Below, in pieces: positions 56,860-64,000 of a stretch of DNA of 64,000 bases. The notes below the pieces were generated by a model. It saw nothing but the letters and a program-made list of their open reading frames with translations, was not told where the DNA came from and did no database searches. The DNA lies in contig NZ_JAENXS010000001.1 of assembly GCF_016612535.1 (NCBI RefSeq), positions 1,240,001 through 1,304,000 of the forward strand, in the 5' to 3' direction. How positions within the stretch are numbered: position 1 is the first letter of the stretch; every line of letters begins with the position of its first letter. The stretch is from Bradyrhizobium diazoefficiens (GTDB lineage Bacteria; Pseudomonadota; Alphaproteobacteria; Rhizobiales; Xanthobacteraceae). Position numbers and translations under genes: made by a program.

Positions 56860-56978
56860 CAACCGCCTGGAACGACTCTCGCGCCAAGGAGTCCTCTCAA
56901 CAGCCGGCTATTCCCCCCTGCCCCATAAGCCGGCGATGTAGGGCGCGACTGTGGTGATGCCAGTCGCGCCTTACTTTT
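56860..56978 (+). ncRNA. candidate trans-acting small RNA with C-rich loop
   Basis: Three consecutive stem-loops occupy a gap without coding features: GACTC/GAGTC (56874-56893), GCCGGCT-N18-AGCCGGC (56903-56934) whose loop contains TTCCCCCCTGCCCC, and GGCGCGACTG-N9-CAGTCGCGCC (56942-56970) followed by TTACTTTT. The order of a C-rich loop and then an intrinsic terminator is that of small RNAs that pair with ribosome-binding sites. The + orientation does not fit as terminator of the neighbouring minus-strand genes. The 5' end and promoter are not defined. Confidence 0.55.
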
Positions 56979-57003
56979 GTCTGCAGCTCACCTTTGCTTC
57001 GAA

Positions 57004-57603
57004 TTATTTGGCCTTCCCCGCCAGCCAATCCCGCCCCTCGCCATAAAGCTTCTCGACCTCGCCACCGTCCAGGCCCGGCATGTCGCGTTTGACCTTGTAG
57101 CCGATCAATTCCTGCATGTAGGCGAGGTGGCGGTAGCCTTCGGGCAGCGCGGCCAGCGCCTGCTGGTCGAGGCGGAGGGTCGCTGCGGGATCGACCGGGT
57201 CGATCCGGTCCTTCTCGTAGATCGGCTGGCGGCGGACGATGCCCCATCGGCCTTTCCGCTTCTCCAGGAAATCGTAGAAGCGCCCGGTGCAGACGACGTC
57301 GCAGATCACGTCGTGCACCAAGGCACGCTGCGAGATGGTCATCTTGGTCTGTGCAATGGCCCGGTCAGCGGCGAGGTCGACGCTGGTGCCACCGAGGAAA
57401 TGCAGGATGCGCACGCCCTTGGCGAAGCCCTCCTGGCTGACCCGCATGAAATCCCGCGCCGGCCCCTGAAACCAGGTCGCGGACATCCAGCCCTCTTCGT
57501 GCCAGACGGTGGCAAAGCGCTCCCAATCGCCGGCGTCGCGCCAGATCGCCCAGTTCTCGACGAGGTCGCGGATAGCGAGGCGATCGAGCAGTTGCTGGTC
57601 CAT
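57004..57603 (-). CDS. SnoaL-like (NTF2-superfamily) protein
   Basis: A 199-residue protein from ATG 57603 (MDQQLLDRLAIRDLVENWAI). The SnoaL-like cone fold is suggested by AIRDLVENWAIWRDAGDWER, then FATVWHEEGWMSATWF and the middle strand VCTGRFYDFLEKRKGRWGIV. Such proteins include ketosteroid-isomerase and dehydratase types with unknown substrate here. An in-frame start at 57672 would add a non-family tail. Confidence 0.85.
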   Translation of the reverse strand: MDQQLLDRLAIRDLVENWAIWRDAGDWERFATVWHEEGWMSATWFQGPARDFMRVSQEGFAKGVRILHFLGGTSVDLAADRAIAQTKMTISQRALVHDVICDVVCTGRFYDFLEKRKGRWGIVRRQPIYEKDRIDPVDPAATLRLDQQALAALPEGYRHLAYMQELIGYKVKRDMPGLDGGEVEKLYGEGRDWLAGKAK

Positions 57604-57680
57604 GGACGCGTCTCCAATTGGGGCGATGCGCGAGGTATGAGCGGCGAACGCGACGCCCGTCAAGCGGCTCAAACAGGCAC

Positions 57681-57714
57681 GAAAAATCCGGCGTGCCTTG
57701 CAGCACGCCGGATT
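57681..57714 (-). terminator. Rho-independent terminator of phyR
   Basis: AATCCGGCGTGC-cttgca-GCACGCCGGATT is a perfect 12-bp inverted repeat. On the minus strand it is followed by TTTTT. It lies 58 bp past the phyR stop. Confidence 0.92.
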
Positions 57715-57771
57715 GGATCGTCATCGTGCCAGACGGCGCGGCCCCTTTAAGTTAAGCCGGCGGTGGCTTCC

Positions 57772-58578
57772 TCAAGCCGCGGGCGCCTTGGGCGCGCGGT
57801 TGCGCGAGTTGCGCTGGAAGAACAGCGCCTGGCTCGCCACCGCCGACACCATCGCGGGCTGGAACGGCTTTGAGATCAGGAACGCCGGCTCAGGCCGCTC
57901 GCCGGTGAGGAAGCGCTCCGGATAGGCGGTGATGAACACCACCGGCACCTCGAAGGTGCGGAGCAATTCGTTGACGGCATCCAGGCCCGACGAGCCGTCG
58001 GCGAGCTGGATGTCGGCGAGGATCAGGCCCGGCCGCCTGTTCTTGGCCAGCGCCACCGCATCGGCATGGGTGCGCGCGACGCCGACGACGTTGTGGCCGA
58101 GATTCTTCACCAGGCTCTCGAGGTCCATGGCGATGAAGGTCTCGTCTTCGATGATCAGCACATCGGTCGCGATCTCGGCCGCCATCTCGCGGCCGGCGCT
58201 GTCGGCCAGCCGGCGCGTCTCGGCGACGTCGGTGCCGAGCACGAAGGCGACTTCCTCCTCCGAAAATCCTTCGAGCGAGAGCAGCAGGAAGGCCTGCCGC
58301 GGCAGCGGCGTGATGTTGGACAGCCGCCTCTCCGGCGGCATCGGCAGCGTCGCCACCTCGGCATCGTCATTGACGGACACCGAATTCCAGATCTGCGTGA
58401 ACAGCCGGAACAGGCCGGCACGCGGCCCGTGGCTCTCGTCGAGGACCGACGGATCTCCGAGCATGGCTTCCAACATGGCGGCGACATAGGCGTCGCCGGA
58501 GGCCTGGTTGCCCGTCAGGGCGCGCGCATACCGGCGCAACAACGGCAAGTGCTCAGCAACAAGCTGTGAACGGGACAT
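57772..58578 (-). CDS. phyR: general stress response regulator PhyR
   Basis: A 268-residue anti-anti-sigma response regulator from ATG 58578 (MSRSQLVAEHLPLLRRYARA). The N-terminal half mimics an ECF sigma factor (sigma2-like AYVAAMLEAML, sigma4-like PRQAFLLLSLEGFSEEEVAF). The C-terminal receiver has VLIIEDETFIAMDLESLV, the phosphorylated Asp189 in LILADIQLADG and VVFITAYPERF. When phosphorylated it binds NepR and frees EcfG. It is divergent from nepR-ecfG. Confidence 0.95.
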   Translation of the reverse strand: MSRSQLVAEHLPLLRRYARALTGNQASGDAYVAAMLEAMLGDPSVLDESHGPRAGLFRLFTQIWNSVSVNDDAEVATLPMPPERRLSNITPLPRQAFLLLSLEGFSEEEVAFVLGTDVAETRRLADSAGREMAAEIATDVLIIEDETFIAMDLESLVKNLGHNVVGVARTHADAVALAKNRRPGLILADIQLADGSSGLDAVNELLRTFEVPVVFITAYPERFLTGERPEPAFLISKPFQPAMVSAVASQALFFQRNSRNRAPKAPAA

Positions 58579-58658
58579 CCCCACTCCATTCGTCTTTGGG
58601 CCAAACTTGAAGAACCAGGCGTCACGAGGGGAGGCCCGGGTTCCCCTGCTCGGCTAAT

Positions 58659-58683
58659 GACGCCTCAGGATACAAAAAGTTCC
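58659..58683 (-). promoter_or_regulatory. EcfG-type promoter of phyR
   Basis: On the minus strand GGAAC (58683-58679), 16 bases and CGTC (58662-58659) differ in one base from the EcfG consensus GGAAC-N16/17-CGTT. This predicts positive feedback of the stress sigma factor on phyR. Confidence 0.6.
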
Positions 58684-58735
58684 CAGGACGGCGGAACTTT
58701 TTGTCTTACCTGGAATTGAACTCGTCCAGGGAACG
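58672..58735. promoter_or_regulatory. inverted GGAAC repeat in the phyR-nepR gap
   Basis: ACAAAAAGTTCC (58672-58683) and GGAACTTTTTGT (58694-58705) are perfect 12-bp inverted arms separated by 10 bases, each containing an EcfG -35 element pointing outward. A further + strand GGAAC is at 58731-58735. Neither + strand -35 has an exact CGTT at 16-17 bases, so the nepR promoter is less certain than that of phyR. Confidence 0.55.
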
Positions 58736-58799
58736 GCTCCCGGTTGAGAAAACTTCTCGATTTTGCAGTTACTTAACTCGGGGAAACGTGGAACAGGTC

Positions 58800-59033
58800 A
58801 TGAAAGATCTCAAGTCTCAAGCCAGCAAAAGCACGACCCCCGGCAAAGGAGGCCTTACTCCGGAGATACAATCCCGGATTGGGCATCAACTGCGCGCGAT
58901 GTACGACGACGTCGTGCGACAGGGGGTTCCGGACCGGTTCGCGGAACTGATCAAGAAGCTTGATTCGCCGGGAGGCGGGTCTCAGAGCGAGAATGGGGCT
59001 GGGGGCTCCAACGACAACAATGGGAGGGACTAA
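58800..59033 (+). CDS. nepR: anti-sigma factor NepR
   Basis: A 77-residue protein from ATG 58800 (MKDLKSQASKSTTPGKGGLT). The NepR core is PEIQSRIGHQLRAMYDDVVR followed by QGVPDRFAELIKKLD, two helices that hold EcfG inactive. The tail is Gly/Ser/Asn-rich. A GTG at 58788 is an in-frame alternative. Its TAA overlaps the ecfG ATG (TAATG), coupling translation of anti-sigma and sigma. Confidence 0.93.
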   Translation: MKDLKSQASKSTTPGKGGLTPEIQSRIGHQLRAMYDDVVRQGVPDRFAELIKKLDSPGGGSQSENGAGGSNDNNGRD

Positions 59034-59581
59034 TGCCTCTCACGAACTCCCTGCGTGACGACATCCTCGCGGCCGTGCCGAGCCTTCGCGCGTTCGCGAT
59101 CTCACTCAGCGGCAATGCGGACCGCGCCGACGATCTGGTGCAAGAGACGCTGTTGCGGGCGCTCGCCAACATCGACTCGTTCCAGCCCGGCTCCAACCTG
59201 CCGGCCTGGCTGTTCACGATCCTGCGCAACCTGTTCCGCTCCGACTATCGCAAGCGGCGGCGGGAGGTCGAGGATGCCGAGGGCAACTACGCCAAGACCC
59301 TGAAGACTCAGCCCTCGCAGAACGCCCATCTCGAATTCGAGGAGTTTCGCGGCGCGCTCGAAAAGCTTCCGCAGGACCAGCGCGAAGCCTTGATCCTGGT
59401 CGGCGCCTCCGGCTTCTCCTATGAGGATGCGGCCTCGATCTGCGGCTGTGCGGTCGGCACCATCAAGAGCCGCGTCAACCGCGCGCGCTCGAAGCTCGCC
59501 GCGCTGCTCTATGTCGACGGTGCCGAAGACTTCGGACCCGACGAGACCGTGCGCGCCGTGATCGGCGGCAGCGGCGGATAG
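59033..59581 (+). CDS. ecfG: ECF sigma factor EcfG (general stress response)
   Basis: A 182-residue ECF15-type sigma factor. Region 2 includes FAISLSGNADRADDLVQETL and the -10 recognition helix FTILRNLFRSDYRKRRREVE. Region 4 has KLPQDQREALILVGASGFSY followed by EDAASICGCAVGTIKSRVNR. It directs transcription of the alphaproteobacterial general stress regulon. It overlaps nepR by one base. Confidence 0.95.
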   Translation: MPLTNSLRDDILAAVPSLRAFAISLSGNADRADDLVQETLLRALANIDSFQPGSNLPAWLFTILRNLFRSDYRKRRREVEDAEGNYAKTLKTQPSQNAHLEFEEFRGALEKLPQDQREALILVGASGFSYEDAASICGCAVGTIKSRVNRARSKLAALLYVDGAEDFGPDETVRAVIGGSGG

Positions 59582-59611
59582 CGCGTCAATCGACTTAAGG
59601 CGACAGCTGTG

Positions 59612-59637
59612 AAGGCGGCCGTTTGCGCGGCCGTCTT
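59612..59637 (+). terminator. terminator of nepR-ecfG
   Basis: AAGGCGGCCG-tttgcg-CGGCCGTCTT forms a 10-bp stem (one G-T pair) followed by T residues, about 30 bp after the ecfG stop. Confidence 0.78.
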
Positions 59638-59669
59638 TGCGCGCGCGTGGGCCGCTGATTTTCGCTCGA

Positions 59670-60371
59670 TTACTTCTCGACGAACGTCACCGTGTCGGCG
59701 ACAGTCGCACGCGAGGTGCGGTAGCTGTTAATCTTGTGCGCATTGTCGGCATAGCCGAACGAGATGCCGCAGACGACGCGGCGATCGTCCGGCAGGTTGA
59801 AGTGGCGGCGGATCAGGCCGGAATGGCGCGCCAGCGCGGCCTGCGGAATCGTGCCGAGCCCGAGCGCTTGGGCCGCGAGCATGAAATTGCTGACATAAGC
59901 CCCGCAATCGATCGCACCGTAGATGCCGAGCGGCTCATTGGTGTGAATGATCGCCACATGCGGCGCGCCGAAGAAATTATAATTCTCCAGCGCCTGTTTT
60001 GCGTAGGCGCTTCTGTCGCCGCGCGCGATGCCGAGCGTGTTGTAGAGCTGGAAACCGCTCTCGCGGCGGCGTTCGAGATAGACGCCGGCATATTCACGTG
60101 GCGGCATAAAATCGTAATCGTCGCCGAGGCCGCCAGAGGCCTCCTTGTAGATCAGCTGGCGGAAGCGCTCCTTGGCCCCGCCGCTGGCGATGACGACCTG
60201 CCAGGGCTGGCTGTTGCACCAGGACGCAGTGCGTTGCGCCGTCGTCAACACATGCTCGATGGTCGCGCGGTCGACGTCCTTGGGCAGGAAAGCGCGCACG
60301 GAGTAGCGCTCGTTGAGGAGCTCTTCGAGCACACCGATGCGGTCTTGGTTCTGGCTCACTTTTGCATCCAT
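59670..60371 (-). CDS. nitroreductase-family FMN oxidoreductase
   Basis: A 233-residue protein (MDAKVSQNQDRIGVLEELLN). FMN-binding features are NERYSVRAFLPKDVDRATIE, then RTASWCNSQPWQVVIASG and IDCGAYVSNFMLAAQALGLG, with VVCGISFGYADNAHKINSYR at the end. It probably reduces nitroaromatics or quinones with NAD(P)H. The stop converges on the ecfG terminator. Confidence 0.92.
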   Translation of the reverse strand: MDAKVSQNQDRIGVLEELLNERYSVRAFLPKDVDRATIEHVLTTAQRTASWCNSQPWQVVIASGGAKERFRQLIYKEASGGLGDDYDFMPPREYAGVYLERRRESGFQLYNTLGIARGDRSAYAKQALENYNFFGAPHVAIIHTNEPLGIYGAIDCGAYVSNFMLAAQALGLGTIPQAALARHSGLIRRHFNLPDDRRVVCGISFGYADNAHKINSYRTSRATVADTVTFVEK

Positions 60372-60396
60372 GAATTAGCTCGCGCTTCTTTTCTTC

Positions 60397-60486
60397 CTAG
60401 GGTGGGTTAGCCGACGGCGTAACCCACCTCTTCTGCCAACGGGTTTGACGAACAGCGGTGGGTTACGCTTCGCTAACCCACCTACG
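60397..60486. repeat. GTGGGTTA-type palindromic repeat, copy A
   Basis: TAGGGTGGGTTAGCCGACGG and GTAACCCACC on the left mirror GGTGGGTTACGCTTCGCTAA and CCCACCTA on the right. Near-identical to the element at 63021-63114. Confidence 0.88.
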
Positions 60487-60502
60487 GTCCTACGCTTCGA
60501 GA

Positions 60503-61747
60503 TCACCGCCCCTTGGTCGGAATCTTGTTATACGGCACGTCCTTGTCGACGCGGATGTCGCCCGGCAATCCCAGCACGCGCTCGGCGATGATGTTGCGCA
60601 AAATTTCGTCGGTGCCGCCGGCGATGCGCATTGAGGGCGAGGACAGCAGCATCTGCTGGAACTGGCCGTGCACGGTCTCCTCGTCCGCCCCGGTGAGAAC
60701 GCCGGCCGCGCCCTGGAGGTCCATGGCGTAAGTCGCGATGTCCTGGAGCATCATGCCCGACACCAGCTTGCCGATCGAATTCTCCGGCCCCGGCCGCTCG
60801 CCTTTCGACAGCGCCGAGATCGCGCGGTAGCTGGTGTATTTCAGCCCGCTCGACTTCACGGCCCAACTCGCGAGTTTGGAGCGCACGGCGGGATCGTCGA
60901 TAGCGAGACCGTCCTCCAGCATCAGGTTCGAGCAGAATTCGAACAGTTCAGGGACGCCGGTCGCAAGCCGCGAGCCGATCGACATACGCTCATTCATCAG
61001 CGTGGTCAGGGAGACGCTCCAGCCTTCGCCGACGGCGCCGAGACGCTGGCTGTCCGGGATCACGACGTCGGTGAAATAGACCTCATTGAATTCCTGCATG
61101 CCGTTGGCCTGCTTGATCGGGCGGACCTCGACGCCGAGGCTCTTCATGTCCAGGAAGAACATGGTGAGGCCCTTGTGCTTGGGCACGTTGGGATCGGTGC
61201 GCGCGATCAGCAGGCCGAAATCGGAATAATGCGCGCCCGAAGTCCAGATCTTCTGGCCGTTGATGATCCAGTTGTCGTCCTTCTTCTCCGCGCGCGTGCG
61301 CAGGCCCGCCACGTCGGAGCCGGCCGACGGCTCGGAGAACAGCTGGCACCAAATCTCCTCGCCAGAAGCGAGCTTCGGCAAATAGCGGCGCTTGGCATCC
61401 TCGCTGCCCCAGGCCATCACGGTCGGGCCGCACATTCCCTCGCCGATCTGGAACGGCTGCGTCAGCTTGCCGTAGACGCCTTCTTCCTGCTGCCAGATCA
61501 CGCGCTCGATCGGCGTAGCGCCGCGGCCACCATATTCCTTGGGCCAGTGCAGGCAGGCCCAACCGCCCTCCGCCTTCTTCTTCTGCCAGGCCTTGCCGAC
61601 CTCGACCATGTCATGCTTGGCAAGCCTGATGCGACCGAGCGAGGATTTCGACAGCTCCTGCTCGAACTCCTTCGGCGCGTTGGCGGCGACCCATTTGCGC
61701 GCGGTCTCGCGGAATGCGGCTTCCTGCGGGGTGTCATCGAAATTCAT
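60503..61747 (-). CDS. acyl-CoA dehydrogenase (paralogue 1)
   Basis: A 414-residue FAD enzyme forming the alpha-beta double bond of an acyl-CoA. Features are MNFDDTPQEAAFRETARKWV, CQLFSEPSAGSDVAGLRTRA (FAD/substrate signature 1), KIWTSGAHYSDFGLLIARTD and the C-terminal GGTDEILRNIIAERVLGLPG. It lies 9 bp after a close paralogue on the same strand, so it is operonic. Substrate class unknown. Confidence 0.93.
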   Translation of the reverse strand: MNFDDTPQEAAFRETARKWVAANAPKEFEQELSKSSLGRIRLAKHDMVEVGKAWQKKKAEGGWACLHWPKEYGGRGATPIERVIWQQEEGVYGKLTQPFQIGEGMCGPTVMAWGSEDAKRRYLPKLASGEEIWCQLFSEPSAGSDVAGLRTRAEKKDDNWIINGQKIWTSGAHYSDFGLLIARTDPNVPKHKGLTMFFLDMKSLGVEVRPIKQANGMQEFNEVYFTDVVIPDSQRLGAVGEGWSVSLTTLMNERMSIGSRLATGVPELFEFCSNLMLEDGLAIDDPAVRSKLASWAVKSSGLKYTSYRAISALSKGERPGPENSIGKLVSGMMLQDIATYAMDLQGAAGVLTGADEETVHGQFQQMLLSSPSMRIAGGTDEILRNIIAERVLGLPGDIRVDKDVPYNKIPTKGR

Positions 61748-61756
61748 GGCGGACCT

Positions 61757-63004
61757 CTAACCTCTTCCCTTGGTCGGGATCTTGTTGAACGGCACGTCCT
61801 TGTCGACACGGATATCGCCGGGCAGGCCCAGCACCCGCTCGGCGATGATGTTGCGCATGATCTCGTCGGTACCGCCTTCGACGCGCGTACCGGGCGCGCG
61901 CAGCAACATCGCCTGGAAACGGCCGGCGAGCTCGGCATCTTCAGCGCCGCTGACCACGCCGGCGCCGCCTTGCAGATCCAGCGCGTAGCTTGCGATGTCC
62001 TGGATCATGGAGCCCGCGACCAGCTTGCCGATTGAATTTTCCGGCCCCGGGCGATCGCCCTTCGACAGCGCGGAGATCGCGCGCATGCTGGTGTAGCGCA
62101 GCCCGCTCGCCTTCACCGCCCAGTTCGCCAGTTTCGAGCGCACCGCGCGATTCTCGATCGCCGGGCCATCCTCGAGCATCAAGTTCGAGCAATAGTCGAA
62201 CAGCTCCGGGAAACCGGTCGAGACGCCCGCACCTATCGCGCTGCGCTCGTTCATCAGCGTCGTCAGCGAGACGTTCCAGCCGTCATTGACCTCGCCAAGG
62301 CGCTGGTGGTCGGGGATACGGACATTGGTGAAATAGACCTCGTTGAAGTCGGAGGCACCGCTCGCCTGCTTGATCGGCCGCACCTCGACGCCCGGGCTCT
62401 TCATGTCCAGGAAGAACATGGTGAGGCCCTTGTGCTTGGGCACGGACGGATCGGTGCGGGTGAGCAAAATGCCGTAGTCGGAATAATGCGCGCCCGAGGT
62501 CCAGATCTTCTGGCCGTTGATCACCCAGTCGTTGCCGTCCTTCTCCGCGCGCGTGCGCAGGCCCGCGACGTCGGAGCCGCCGGCCGGTTCGGAGAACAGC
62601 TGACACCAGACCTTTTCGCCCGACGCGAGCGGCGGCAGATAGCTGCGCTTATGCTCCTCGCGTGCGAACGCCATCATGGTCGGCCCGCACATGCCGTGGC
62701 CGATGATGAACATGTGCGAGAGCTTGCCGAACGCGCCCTCCTCCTGCTGCCAGATCACGCGCTCGATCGGCGAGGCGCCGCGGCCGCCGTACTCCATCGG
62801 CCAGTGCAGGCAGGCCCAGCCGGCATCCGCCTTCTTCTTCTGCCAGGCCTTTGCCACGTCCAGAATGTTGGCATTCTTGAGCTGGGTGCGGCCGAGCGAG
62901 GATTTGCGCAGCTCCTCCTCATACTGCTTGGGCGCATTCGCCGCGATCCAGGCGCGGGCGGTTGCGCGGAATTCGGCTTCCTGCGGAGTGTCGTCGAAGT
63001 TCAT
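61757..63004 (-). CDS. acyl-CoA dehydrogenase (paralogue 2)
   Basis: A 415-residue paralogue of the next gene, alike almost throughout (MNFDDTPQEAEFRATARAWI, CQLFSEPAGGSDVAGLRTRA, GGTDEIMRNIIAERVLGLPG). Differences cluster around FGKLSHMFIIGHGMCGPTMM and the C-terminal helix. The pair may form a heteromeric enzyme or have split substrates, as in two-gene acyl-CoA dehydrogenases of steroid catabolism; this is inference. A palindromic repeat separates it from the third dehydrogenase upstream. Confidence 0.93.
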   Translation of the reverse strand: MNFDDTPQEAEFRATARAWIAANAPKQYEEELRKSSLGRTQLKNANILDVAKAWQKKKADAGWACLHWPMEYGGRGASPIERVIWQQEEGAFGKLSHMFIIGHGMCGPTMMAFAREEHKRSYLPPLASGEKVWCQLFSEPAGGSDVAGLRTRAEKDGNDWVINGQKIWTSGAHYSDYGILLTRTDPSVPKHKGLTMFFLDMKSPGVEVRPIKQASGASDFNEVYFTNVRIPDHQRLGEVNDGWNVSLTTLMNERSAIGAGVSTGFPELFDYCSNLMLEDGPAIENRAVRSKLANWAVKASGLRYTSMRAISALSKGDRPGPENSIGKLVAGSMIQDIASYALDLQGGAGVVSGAEDAELAGRFQAMLLRAPGTRVEGGTDEIMRNIIAERVLGLPGDIRVDKDVPFNKIPTKGRG

Positions 63005-63020
63005 CAGGCTCTCTCGTCTT

Positions 63021-63114
63021 CCGTAGGGTGGGTTAGCCGAAGGCGTAACCCACCAATTCTGTTCATGCTCGTGACTGGCGATGGTGGGTTACGCTGCGCT
63101 AACCCACCCTACGG
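63021..63114. repeat. GTGGGTTA-type palindromic repeat, copy B
   Basis: CCGTAGGGTGGGTTAGCCGA (63021-63040) mirrors the right end, which finishes CTAACCCACCCTACGG. Same family as 60397-60486, with a different central segment. It sits between two dehydrogenase genes on the same strand. Confidence 0.9.
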
Positions 63115-63115
63115 A

Positions 63116-64000
63116 TTACGCCGCGTTCTTCTTGCGCATGCGGTCGATCAGCTGGTCTTCCCAATAGGACAGGCTGCCGAGCCCGAGCGCCATCGCATTG
63201 GCACGGCGGTAGTACATGTGGCAGTCGAACTCCCAGGTGAAGCCCATGCCGCCGTGAACCTGGATGTTGTTCTTGGCGCAGTGCTGGAACGCCTGCGTCG
63301 CGCTAATGCGCGCAGCGGCTGCCGCTTCAGGCAGCTCGCCCGCATTGGTGGAGAGTGCCCAGGCGCCGTAATAGCTGTTGGACCGCGCCAGCGTCGCCGA
63401 CACATACATGTCGGCCAACATATGCTTGACCGCCTGGAACGAACCGATCTGCCGGCCGAAGGCGATACGGTCGAGCGCGTAGTCGCGGCCCATCTCAAGC
63501 GCCCGATCGGAACCGCCGACCTGCTCGAAGGCGCAGAGCACGGCGGCACGGTCGAGCACCTGGGTGAGGATGCTCCAGCCTTCGCCGGCAGGTCCCAGCG
63601 GCTCGGCCCTGCAATCCTTAAAAGTGATCTCGGCCTGCCCACGGGTCGGATCGAGATTGGTGAGGCTTTTCACCTCAACGCCGCCGGCCTTGAGGTCGAC
63701 CAGGAACAACGAGATATCGCCGTCGCGTCCGCCCGATCCCGTGCGTGCGGCGACCACCGCAAAATTGGCGATCGCGCCATCAGCGACCGGCTTCTTGACA
63801 CCGTTGAGCACGCCATTGGCGGCCGTCAGCTTGACGTTCTTCGGCGACGGATTGCCCTTGCCCTCAAACAGCGCCAGCGTGCCGATCGCCTCGCCCGAGG
63901 CGATGGCAGGCAGCCACTTCTTCTTTTGTGCGTCACTGCCCGCGATCAGCAGCGCTTCGGCCGCGAGATAGACGGTCGAAGAGAACGGCACCGGCGCATT
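63116..64000 (-). CDS. acyl-CoA dehydrogenase, third gene, N-terminus outside window
   Basis: The frame is open to the right edge (reading N-A-P-V-P-F-S-S from the edge), so at least the first part of the N-terminal domain is missing. The visible 294 residues show GEAIGTLALFEGKGNPSPKN, DYALDRIAFGRQIGSFQAVK and KNNIQVHGGMGFTWEFDCHM, typical of the alpha-subunit-like FadE class. It differs clearly from the other two dehydrogenases. The three together suggest a beta-oxidation-type operon for an unusual acyl chain. Confidence 0.9.
   Translation of the reverse strand, partial: NAPVPFSSTVYLAAEALLIAGSDAQKKKWLPAIASGEAIGTLALFEGKGNPSPKNVKLTAANGVLNGVKKPVADGAIANFAVVAARTGSGGRDGDISLFLVDLKAGGVEVKSLTNLDPTRGQAEITFKDCRAEPLGPAGEGWSILTQVLDRAAVLCAFEQVGGSDRALEMGRDYALDRIAFGRQIGSFQAVKHMLADMYVSATLARSNSYYGAWALSTNAGELPEAAAAARISATQAFQHCAKNNIQVHGGMGFTWEFDCHMYYRRANAMALGLGSLSYWEDQLIDRMRKKNAA

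Noticed and set aside
56847..56860. RpoN (sigma-54) promoter before the candidate small RNA, based on TTTGC
   Set aside because: There is no GG element ten bases upstream of the GC, so the -24/-12 rule fails.

Overview
The window is high-GC chromosomal DNA of an alphaproteobacterium, most probably Bradyrhizobium or a close relative. This rests on gene content (PhyR-NepR-EcfG general stress module, ornithine decarboxylase plus homospermidine synthase, DUF3551 and DUF3095 proteins, paired CoA-metabolism genes) and on several families of palindromic intergenic repeats typical of that group. No rRNA, tRNA, phage, transposase or CRISPR array was seen. Species and strain cannot be assigned from the sequence alone.

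Layout. 1-6.9 kb: the C-terminal part of a TolB-like/TPR regulator, a membrane-anchored di-haem cytochrome c protein with an unusual N-terminal domain, two alpha/beta hydrolases, and an Hsp20 gene whose leader carries a ROSE-like RNA thermometer hairpin. 6.9-18 kb: a secreted proline-rich protein, glutamate synthase gltB-gltD (ammonium assimilation), a possible Imm32-like small protein, an outer-membrane beta-barrel protein and arabinose-5-phosphate isomerase (LPS Kdo supply). 18-27.6 kb: a carboxymuconolactone-decarboxylase-family gene divergent from an HxlR regulator with paired operators, a stomatin/NfeD membrane pair, ferrochelatase, a MAPEG protein, and an M3 peptidase-DUF1007-NicO operon.

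27.6-34.6 kb is a polyamine region. A long structured leader, probably the alphaproteobacterial speF RNA motif, precedes ornithine decarboxylase. GNAT and RidA genes and homospermidine synthase follow, then an argininosuccinate-lyase-like protein with a signal peptide. 34.7-40.8 kb is a zinc uptake locus on the minus strand: a His-rich small membrane protein, ZnuC, ZnuB, ZnuA, a CobW GTPase and a WD40 protein, headed by a perfect 17-bp Zur-box palindrome and followed by an MgtC gene. 41-44.6 kb: superoxide dismutase, a GNAT protein, a DUF2147 protein, a cyclase-like DUF3095 protein and a small unknown gene.

44.6-49 kb holds a compact minus-strand cluster (FATP-like acyl-CoA ligase, stand-alone acyl carrier protein, second adenylating enzyme, SDR reductase). 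The last three genes overlap, and the cluster looks like a small uncharacterised acyl-modifying pathway. 49-56.8 kb: a TctC-type binding protein, two tandem DUF3551 proteins, an RND pump subunit, HtpG and a small secreted protein. Beside the last is an apparently unannotated small RNA gene with a C-rich loop. 57-60.4 kb: a SnoaL-like protein, then phyR divergent from nepR-ecfG around a symmetric promoter region, and a nitroreductase. 60.5-64 kb: three acyl-CoA dehydrogenase genes, the last cut by the window edge, with two near-identical palindromic repeats between genes.
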